This document shows, in pieces, positions 22,340-26,922 of a stretch of 26,922 nt of DNA. Position 1 is the first letter of the stretch, and each line of letters opens with the position of its first letter. Made by a program: the position numbers and the translations under genes. The DNA lies in the IMG/VR virus record IMGVR_UViG_3300032223_002123, positions 1 through 26,922 of that record; one strand, written 5' to 3'. The notes beneath the pieces were generated by a model. That model had not been told where the DNA came from, did not search any database, and was given only the letters and a program-made list of their open reading frames with translations. This stretch comes from a virus.

Positions 22340-24137
22340 CATCAACCTGACCCTTACGCCCGCCTCGCCGACGGGTTCCCTCGTCTTTACGATCGGAACG
22401 CCCGGACCGCAGGGTCTGCCAGGTCCGCAAGGCCCAGCTGGACCGACCTTTATTGGCGGCCCCATTACGTCCCCAATCACTTATACGGTCGGGACGAATA
22501 CCACCGTCTTTGAGAATGGCGACATTTACACCGAGAACACCGCGACGGGGGCATACGGCGTTGTTTACATCAATGGCTTAGAAGCCTCCGACGGAACGCA
22601 CACCCTTGCGATGACGGCTTCGGGCATCACGTTCGGGGATTCCACTTTTCAATCTACGGCCTTCCCAGGCTCGGCGGCGTTCTACCCTTCTACGGGCAAC
22701 CCTTCGGGCTTCCTGACGGCTTCGGCGCTGACCCCCTACCTCCTCAGCTCGACGGCGGCTTCGACCTACCAGACTTTGGCCGGAATGTCCGCCTATCTGT
22801 CGAAGGCTGGCAATCTGTCGGGGCTATCCAGCACGGCCACGGCCCGCACGAACCTCGGCCTTGGGACGATGGCTACCGAGACCGCGTCAAACTACCTGAC
22901 TGTTTCAGCTGCGGCCTCCGGCTATTACCCGCTTTCAGGCAACCCTTCTGGCTTCCTGACCGACGCCCCTTCTGACGGATCGCAGTACGCTCGCCAGGAC
23001 GGCGCATGGTCTGTCGTCACGGGTGGCGGCGGCACGTTCAACGGCGGCACGATCACGAACCCGCTGACAGTCCTTGCGGCTGGTACGAGCTCCGTTGAAG
23101 TCAACACGACTGGCATCATCGCCAGCGACCTTACCTCTGGCGGCTCCGTCGGTGGCACGTTCGATTACGCTGGTCTTAGCCTGTTCGCCAGCACGGACTC
23201 CTTTAACGTCTATCCGTCCTACGCGGAGACGCAGGATTCGTCGAACGGCTACTACGCGGTCATCTACCCGAACGGCGTCCAGGCTGGCGATGCTTCGGTG
23301 CAGACCATCATCTCGTCGGCTGGCGTGACGTTCCCCGACAACAGCGTGCAGACGACGGCGGCCGTCTCTGGCTTCGTTCCTGGCAGCGGAGACCTGAACC
23401 TTGGCGGCTATTCCATCACCGACGGAAACTTCTCGTCCCCCGCCGGACAGGTCAACGCCCAGAATGTGACGCTGACCTCCGGCGACGGCGGCGCGATCAC
23501 CTTCGCCGACGGCACGACGCAAACCACGGCGGCGACGGGTGGGGGAAATCTTCCCGATGGTTATGCAAAACAATCTTATCTTTCCCCAGACCCTCTGACT
23601 GGAGTCGCTTTTGCATATACAAATAATATCGCAGCATTAAATAGTTTTAATCAACTTGCTCCAGGTGGTTTTATTGATGTAAGCACATTGCCTTTCGTTG
23701 CATATCCTCAAGTTTCTTATTTTGATTTGATTGTATATTCTCAACAATATATTGGAATTATCGGAGCATATCCAAACGGAGGTAATGCGATATATAATCC
23801 AACATATGATACTTCTATTGTTATTCGTATTTATTTTTCTCCGTCAGGTAATAATTATTGGATTTCTAACAACTCAGTTCTGCTGACCTACGGACAGATT
23901 GTATATATCTCACCCGGAGGTTATACGCCAAACATTGATCTTGGCCCCGACGATTTTGGTTTGGAAATGTATGTTTATACTTACTCCGCTTCATATTCTG
24001 ACGGATACACCGGATACTATGCTTCTCCGTATTACCAGCCTTACGGAACCAACATCAGCAACGGCGGCTCTTGGATTGTCGGCGGCACTAGGGGCTATTG
24101 GTATTCCGACGGCTCTGGCGGACAATACTTCGCTTAA
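22332..24137 (+). CDS. modular tail fibre / receptor-binding protein
   Basis: A 601-aa trimeric fibre candidate. After a short N-terminal domain comes a collagen-like stretch (GPQGLPGPQGPAGP, residues about 24-38). Three copies of an I/V-T-F-x-D-x-T/S-x-Q-S/T-T-A motif follow (near residues 98, 331 and 387), together with repeats around NPSGFLT. Both are typical of phage fibre shafts. Residues about 405-573 are encoded by AT-rich DNA unlike the rest of the window and are Tyr/Asn/Ser/Gly-rich, as in receptor-binding tips. The C-terminus (GGSWIVGGTRGYWYSDGSGG) is aromatic. It overlaps the preceding gene by 8 nt. Confidence 0.75.
   Translation: MANINLTLTPASPTGSLVFTIGTPGPQGLPGPQGPAGPTFIGGPITSPITYTVGTNTTVFENGDIYTENTATGAYGVVYINGLEASDGTHTLAMTASGITFGDSTFQSTAFPGSAAFYPSTGNPSGFLTASALTPYLLSSTAASTYQTLAGMSAYLSKAGNLSGLSSTATARTNLGLGTMATETASNYLTVSAAASGYYPLSGNPSGFLTDAPSDGSQYARQDGAWSVVTGGGGTFNGGTITNPLTVLAAGTSSVEVNTTGIIASDLTSGGSVGGTFDYAGLSLFASTDSFNVYPSYAETQDSSNGYYAVIYPNGVQAGDASVQTIISSAGVTFPDNSVQTTAAVSGFVPGSGDLNLGGYSITDGNFSSPAGQVNAQNVTLTSGDGGAITFADGTTQTTAATGGGNLPDGYAKQSYLSPDPLTGVAFAYTNNIAALNSFNQLAPGGFIDVSTLPFVAYPQVSYFDLIVYSQQYIGIIGAYPNGGNAIYNPTYDTSIVIRIYFSPSGNNYWISNNSVLLTYGQIVYISPGGYTPNIDLGPDDFGLEMYVYTYSASYSDGYTGYYASPYYQPYGTNISNGGSWIVGGTRGYWYSDGSGGQYFA
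22695..22717 (+). repeat. fibre-internal 23-bp repeat, unit 1
   Basis: A 23-bp segment encoding part of NPSGFLT recurs at 22938-22960 with one mismatch (C/T at the third base of a codon). It reflects duplication of a shaft module in the tail fibre and could support recombination between fibre genes. Confidence 0.6.
22938..22960 (+). repeat. fibre-internal 23-bp repeat, unit 2
   Basis: The second copy of the NPSGFLT-coding segment, 22 of 23 bases identical to 22695-22717. Both copies are in the same frame within the tail fibre gene. Confidence 0.6.
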
Positions 24138-24153
24138 TCTTACCTAACTTTCT

Positions 24154-24378
24154 ATGACCCTCAACGACATCGTCATCCCCGCTGGCTGGACGGCTTTCTA
24201 CGATCCCGCCACTAAGAAGGCTAACGGCTACATGGCCTTTCCCAACGGAGGCAAAGCCAAGACGGCCTTGTCCCTCCTCTCCGCTGACACGGAAGCGAAC
24301 CTCCGCGCCGCCGCCGCCGCCCAAGGCATCACGCTGCCTGCCGCCGCCACGGAGCCGACCAAGCCCGCCGTCAAATAA
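24154..24378 (+). CDS. small fibre-associated protein, 74 aa
   Basis: Unknown function. The N-terminal strand-turn (LNDIVIPAGWTAFYD) and a C-terminal Ala/Pro/Lys tail match the layout of the next gene (TDVILPAGKTCVLVD), so these are probably paralogues. Genes directly after tail fibres often encode fibre assembly chaperones or caps. The start is TCTATG. It contains one of only two CATG tetramers in the window (24231-24234). Confidence 0.55.
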   Translation: MTLNDIVIPAGWTAFYDPATKKANGYMAFPNGGKAKTALSLLSADTEANLRAAAAAQGITLPAAATEPTKPAVK

Positions 24379-24383
24379 TTCCT

Positions 24384-24614
24384 ATGGCTAATCCTACCGA
24401 CGTTATCCTCCCCGCTGGCAAGACTTGCGTCCTCGTCGATGCCGGTTCCGTCCAGCTCGTCAAAGACGCTGGCGCATCCGCCACCCGCATCTTCACCGCC
24501 TGGGAGTCGCACATCTACGACTCTAACGCCGCCGCGCTCGCCGACATAGCCGCCAAAGGCTGGAAGTACGTTCCCGCCAAGGCCGCTCCTGTCGTCCCTT
24601 CCGCCAAGAAGTAA
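24384..24614 (+). CDS. small fibre-associated protein, 76 aa (paralogue of upstream gene)
   Basis: Unknown function. It shares with the upstream gene an N-terminal D-V/I-x-P-A-G-x-T motif and an Ala/Lys/Pro-rich tail (KAAPVVPSAKK). Its codon preference resembles that of the fibre more than the early genes. It is possibly a fibre chaperone, cap or decoration protein. The start is CCTATG, 5 nt after the preceding stop. Confidence 0.55.
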   Translation: MANPTDVILPAGKTCVLVDAGSVQLVKDAGASATRIFTAWESHIYDSNAAALADIAAKGWKYVPAKAAPVVPSAKK

Positions 24615-24626
24615 CATCCTCCCATT

Positions 24627-24758
24627 ATGATCGCTTTTCTCCTCGGCCTTATCCTCGGCATCGTCGGCGCCGTGCTCGTGATTCGCAACAATGCGGCCCG
24701 GGCCGCCAAGCTCGACGACCAGGGAAAGAAGCTCCTCGACGCTCTCAAGGGCAAATAA
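24627..24758 (+). CDS. 43-aa single-pass membrane protein
   Basis: A short gene between the fibre module and the lysis genes. ATG 24627 (context ATTATG) begins a hydrophobic segment (IAFLLGLILGIVGAVLVI, residues 2-19) followed by a charged cytoplasmic-type tail (RNNAARAAKLDDQGKKLLDA and three more residues). It ends with TAA, 7 nt before the lipoprotein start. This resembles small phage membrane proteins with holin-accessory or lysis-timing roles. The ORF is small, but the spacing, TATG start and composition support it. Confidence 0.55.
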   Translation: MIAFLLGLILGIVGAVLVIRNNAARAAKLDDQGKKLLDALKGK

Positions 24759-24765
24759 GACGCCG

Positions 24766-25500
24766 ATGCGCCTCGCCGTCCTGATTGCGCTCGCCTGCCT
24801 TTCGGGGTGCTCGCTGCTCGACAAGCCCGAGCTACCCAAGCAGCCCGAGGCCCCGGTCGGCAACAATATGGCAAAGGTAGGCGACCAGATTGACAAATCG
24901 GATTCCCGCGTCGCCGCCGCCGTCACCGTCGCGCAGCGCAACGCCGATAAGCCCGAGGTCGTAAAGGCCGAGACGTCGGTCGCCTTGTCCTACCTTCCCA
25001 AGCCTTCCGAGGGCGACGTCGCGTACGCGGTTGCCCGGGCCGCCCGTAACGACGGGAAGGAATACGAGGCCGCCAGGGAGTACGGAAAGAAGCTGCTCGC
25101 CCATATCGACGCGAATTGGGCGAAGATGGAAGCCGACCAGGCCGAGGCCCTGCGGGTATCCAAGCTGAAGGACGCCCGGATCGCCGAGCTCGTCGCCGAG
25201 GTCGAGCGCGTACGCCGCGAGGCCGCCCGCAATATCTGGACCCTCACGGGCGCCGGGCTTGTCGCCGTCGGGGCCATCGCCTGCGCCCTTATCTCGGTCC
25301 GCGTCGGCCTCGGGCTGCTCGTCGGCGGGGCCTTCGCGGGCTCGATTCCGTACATCCTCGACAGTATCTGGTTCCCCTGGGTCGCCGGAACGGTGATCGT
25401 CGGCCTCGCCCTGTTCGCCGCCTTCCTCGCCTGGGAACGGTTCGGAAAGAAGCCCACCCCCACCCCTTCCGTTCCCGATGGGCCTGAAAAAGAAAGTTAA
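24766..25500 (+). CDS. lipoprotein with three C-terminal membrane segments, unimolecular spanin-like
   Basis: A 244-aa protein. Residues 1-15 form a lipoprotein signal ending in the lipobox LSGC (Cys15), so the N-terminus is probably anchored in the outer membrane. Residues about 35-150 are charged and helical, with coiled-coil character (KLKDARIAELVAEVERVRRE). Residues about 157-225 hold three hydrophobic segments (around IWTLTGAGLVAVGAIACALI, GLGLLVGGAFAGSIPYIL and FPWVAGTVIVGLALFAAF). A periplasmic linker with one end in each membrane is the u-spanin plan, and an odd segment count would put the C-terminus in the cytoplasm. T1-type u-spanins have a single TM, so this one is unusual. ATG 24766 places the signal at residue 1. 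Confidence 0.65.
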   Translation: MRLAVLIALACLSGCSLLDKPELPKQPEAPVGNNMAKVGDQIDKSDSRVAAAVTVAQRNADKPEVVKAETSVALSYLPKPSEGDVAYAVARAARNDGKEYEAAREYGKKLLAHIDANWAKMEADQAEALRVSKLKDARIAELVAEVERVRREAARNIWTLTGAGLVAVGAIACALISVRVGLGLLVGGAFAGSIPYILDSIWFPWVAGTVIVGLALFAAFLAWERFGKKPTPTPSVPDGPEKES

Positions 25501-25735
25501 GATTCGGGAGGTACACTTGCCCGACCCCAAGCTCGGCGATACCTCGAAGGAAGGGGAATCGTACGTCATCAGGATTAACCCGAAGCATTATTCCGAGCGC
25601 TCGCGCCTGAATACGACCGTGCACGAGGCCCTTCACGTCGGGGATTGGGACCTTACCGAAAAGCATATCCGCACCCTTACCGCGTACGTCGTCGACGTGC
25701 TCTGGCGCGAGGGTTACCGCAGGACCGAGAAATGA
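25478..25735 (+). CDS. small HExxH metallopeptidase-like protein, 85 aa
   Basis: It contains H49-E50-A-L-H53 in TTVHEALHVGDWDLTE, a zincin-type HExxH motif followed by an acidic residue that could be the third ligand. The fold would be minimal. The N-terminus is basic (GLKKKVKIREVHLP). It overlaps the preceding gene by 23 nt and the next by 4 nt, so it is embedded in the lysis cassette. It could be a peptidase acting on the cell envelope or on virion proteins; the substrate is unknown. Function beyond the motif is inference. Confidence 0.6.
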   Translation: MGLKKKVKIREVHLPDPKLGDTSKEGESYVIRINPKHYSERSRLNTTVHEALHVGDWDLTEKHIRTLTAYVVDVLWREGYRRTEK

Positions 25736-26112
25736 GCGCCACCCCTATCGACCCGGACTCAATAAGCCCGGACATCAAACAAGGCCTTATCGCGGGCCTG
25801 CTCGGTATGCTCGGTATGGCCGTCAAAATCATCCTAACCGACGAGCGCCTAAAGGTCGGCAAGGTCCTGATGCACCTTTTCGTCGCGATGATTGTCGCCG
25901 TGCTTTCGGGGTTCGCCCTCGACGGTTACATTACTAACAAAAAAATGCTTTGGGCCCTTAACGGGGTGTCGGGGTATATGGCCTTGCAGATCGCCGCCTG
26001 GGCCGAGCAGGTCGTCGCCGCCCGGCTCAATAAGGAATTAAACGCCGCCAAGGGGAAGCCCGGCAAACCGAGGAAAACCGTCAATGCAAAGCCCGGCAAA
26101 AGAAAGCGCTGA
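25732..26112 (+). CDS. holin
   Basis: A 126-aa membrane protein with three hydrophobic segments (GLIAGLLGMLGMAVKIILT, VLMHLFVAMIVAVLSGFALD, LNGVSGYMALQIAAWAEQVV). A short polar N-terminus and a highly basic C-terminus (KGKPGKPRKTVNAKPGKRKR) complete the class I-like holin pattern. It forms inner-membrane holes that trigger lysis. It overlaps the peptidase-like gene by 4 nt (ATGA) and the next gene by 29 nt. I chose ATG 25732, which follows the preceding stop overlap. Confidence 0.65.
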   Translation: MSATPIDPDSISPDIKQGLIAGLLGMLGMAVKIILTDERLKVGKVLMHLFVAMIVAVLSGFALDGYITNKKMLWALNGVSGYMALQIAAWAEQVVAARLNKELNAAKGKPGKPRKTVNAKPGKRKR

Positions 26113-26404
26113 CACAAATCTGCTTTGGGCGGTCGCAATCCTTACCGCGGCAGCGGCGACCGCGGCCTGCGCGTCGGCCTACATTTCGGGCTACGTGCTC
26201 AATCAGCTGCAGAATACCGAAGCCCTCGCCCTGATTGTTACCGACGGCGGCCTGCGCAGCGATTCAAAATCCCTTGAGCACAATATGAGTGCCGCGACGG
26301 TCGCCCTTGAATCGGTCCGGGATTTGGGTTGGGCCCTGGCGGCAGGTTGCCTGGCGGTCGGGGTTGCGGTCGCCGTACGGGCTTTCCGGGGCCGGGAGGG
26401 GTAA
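26084..26404 (+). CDS. two-segment membrane protein, possible antiholin or second holin
   Basis: A 106-aa protein with two hydrophobic segments (residues about 13-40, LLWAVAILTAAAATAACASA; and about 80-98, LGWALAAGCLAVGVAVAVRA) separated by a polar loop, with a basic C-terminal RAFRGREG. It overlaps the holin by 29 nt, so the two are co-translated. Paired membrane proteins after a holin are often antiholins, second holins or inner-membrane spanins, but no family is recognised. Confidence 0.55.
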   Translation: MQSPAKESADTNLLWAVAILTAAAATAACASAYISGYVLNQLQNTEALALIVTDGGLRSDSKSLEHNMSAATVALESVRDLGWALAAGCLAVGVAVAVRAFRGREG

Positions 26405-26409
26405 CTTAC

Positions 26410-26446
26410 CCCTGCGGGCAGGCAAACCCGCCTTGGCGGGGCAGGG
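26410..26446 (+). terminator. stacked hairpins after the lysis cassette
   Basis: CCCGCC (26427-26432) pairs with GGCGGG (26435-26440) over a 2-base TT loop. An outer stem CCCTGC (26410-26415) pairs with GCAGGG (26441-26446), with an 11-nt bulge on one side. It begins 6 nt after the last lysis gene, where late transcription should stop. There is no T-tract, so intrinsic termination is not assured. Confidence 0.45.
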
Positions 26447-26486
26447 CGAGGCCTCAAATCGGGCACCCTTGGGCGACCTGCCCGCG

Positions 26487-26509
26487 TTAATAACCCCCCC
26501 GGTTATTAA
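26487..26509 (+). repeat. perfect 9-bp inverted repeat with five-C loop
   Basis: TTAATAACC (26487-26495), five Cs, then GGTTATTAA (26501-26509). It is AT-rich in a GC-rich genome and lies 78 nt before the next gene. It could be an operator for a dimeric regulator, a transcript hairpin, or part of an origin or control region. Confidence 0.5.
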
Positions 26510-26572
26510 TACGAAAGATTGTTGATAAATACCCTTGCCCTAATGCAATTCACAACCCAAGGTTATCCCGTA

Positions 26573-26591
26573 CCCAATAACGATCCTATGA
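26573..26591 (+). promoter_or_regulatory. repeated leader element, copy 1
   Basis: CCCAATAACGATCCTATGA includes the ATG of the 71-aa gene at 26588 and is repeated exactly before the next gene at 26809. It lacks an SD sequence. Confidence 0.45.
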
Positions 26592-26803
26592 CAACCGCCG
26601 AAACCATCACCAAGCTCGAAACCTACATCGCCGAACATCGCGCGACGATTGACGCGCTCGTTTCCGAAATCGCCCGTTACCGCAAGGCTGGCGGTTCCGA
26701 CGTCGAGCGCATCGAGCGCCTGCAGGACGCCGTCGACCGCGAGGAAGATAGTTACATCACCGCCGTTAACGTGCTTAACGACCTGCGCCGCCGCTCCCGC
26801 TAA
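26588..26803 (+). CDS. coiled-coil early protein, 71 aa
   Basis: Small charged helical protein (ITKLETYIAEHRATIDALVS, RIERLQDAVDREEDSY) with coiled-coil character. I chose ATG 26588 because it carries the same 19-bp leader as the next gene. A longer alternative frame from 26519 would read across that leader. It begins another block of small genes after the lysis cassette. Function unknown. Confidence 0.6.
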   Translation: MTTAETITKLETYIAEHRATIDALVSEIARYRKAGGSDVERIERLQDAVDREEDSYITAVNVLNDLRRRSR

Positions 26804-26808
26804 TCTCT

Positions 26809-26827
26809 CCCAATAACGATCCTATGA
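26809..26827 (+). promoter_or_regulatory. repeated leader element, copy 2
   Basis: CCCAATAACGATCCTATGA is identical over 19 bp to 26573-26591. It includes ATG 26824 and begins 6 nt after the stop of the preceding gene, so it acts within an operon rather than at its head. Confidence 0.45.
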
Positions 26828-26922
26828 AAACCAGCCATATCGAACAGCACCCCCACAACGCGACCGCCTCGACATACGAGAAGGCAATCGCCGCCGCCGC
26901 TGAGCTCAACCTCAAGGCGCAG
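26824..26922 (+). CDS. hypothetical protein, 3' end cut by window edge
   Basis: ATG 26824 opens a frame of 33 codons to the right edge (begins MKTSHIEQHPHNATASTYEK, then an Ala-rich helix). It starts in the repeated 19-bp leader, which supports translation. Too little is visible to assign function. Confidence 0.5.
   Translation, partial: MKTSHIEQHPHNATASTYEKAIAAAAELNLKAQ

Noticed and set aside
23550-24137. Diversity-generating retroelement target in the fibre tip
   Set aside because: The tip is Tyr/Asn-rich, but no template repeat or reverse transcriptase is present in the window. AT-rich composition explains the residues.
1-26922. Window as a complete circular phage genome
   Set aside because: The edge genes are cut in different frames: the left gene is open in frame from base 2, whereas the right gene would continue in frame from base 1 and stop at about base 42. 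The data do not show closure.
1-26922. CRISPR arrays, tRNA genes, insertion sequences, integrase
   Set aside because: No regularly spaced repeats, cloverleaf-like elements, transposase or integrase motifs were seen.

Overview
The window is one contiguous stretch of a tailed double-stranded DNA bacteriophage (or prophage) genome. All 41 credible genes lie on the + strand, are tightly packed and often overlap by 1-29 bases. The order follows the lambda/siphovirus plan: early and replication genes, terminase, portal, head protease, capsid, connectors, tail, tail fibre, lysis, then the start of another small-gene block. The DNA is GC-rich (about 60% by my estimate). Few starts have a Shine-Dalgarno sequence; most starts outside overlaps carry a T directly before ATG. 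A lipobox protein with C-terminal membrane segments (unimolecular-spanin topology) points to a host with an outer membrane. The weak use of SD sequences is compatible with groups such as Bacteroidota or Verrucomicrobiota, but I cannot name the host.

Layout. 1-4970: small unknown early proteins, a RecE-like PD-(D/E)XK exonuclease (1200), an SSB-like protein (2023), a deoxynucleoside monophosphate kinase (2750), a calcineurin-like phosphoesterase (3715) and several putative DNA-binding proteins. 5004-6371: a DnaB-N/RepA-like replicative ATPase, followed by a repeat-bearing intergenic candidate origin (6452-6538). 6594-7695: two basic proteins, the second with a sigma region 4-like helix-turn-helix. 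7696-7863: tandem AACCAATC repeats just before the terminase genes, a candidate packaging or control site. 7864-10370: small (Nu1-like) and large (GpA-like) terminase. 10532-15365: gpW-like joiner, portal, S49 head protease fused to a HAD phosphatase-like domain, coiled-coil putative scaffold, major capsid protein. 15437-17194: FII-, Z- and U-like connector and completion proteins. 17235-21978: tail tube, chaperone-position protein, short tape measure and tail-tip proteins. 22013-24614: beta-sandwich protein, modular tail fibre and two small paralogues. 24627-26404: lysis cassette. 26588 to end: start of another small-gene block.

Three genome-wide signals stand out. First, an exact 15-18 bp sequence, TTGACTCCCGCGCTATTT, occurs five times (10486, 13920, 15418, 17201, 21994), always at a boundary in the structural region and never inside a gene. 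Two copies abut a hairpin/T-tract terminator, and three place an ATG exactly 19 nt from the motif start. It behaves like a phage-specific late promoter or start-associated sequence and does not fit sigma-70 geometry. Second, the tetramer CATG is almost absent: I found two in 26.9 kb, where base composition predicts roughly a hundred. Both lie in the tail-fibre region, which also contains an AT-rich segment and so looks recently acquired. Third, a 19-bp leader is repeated before the two small genes at the right end, suggesting a second start-associated element for that block.
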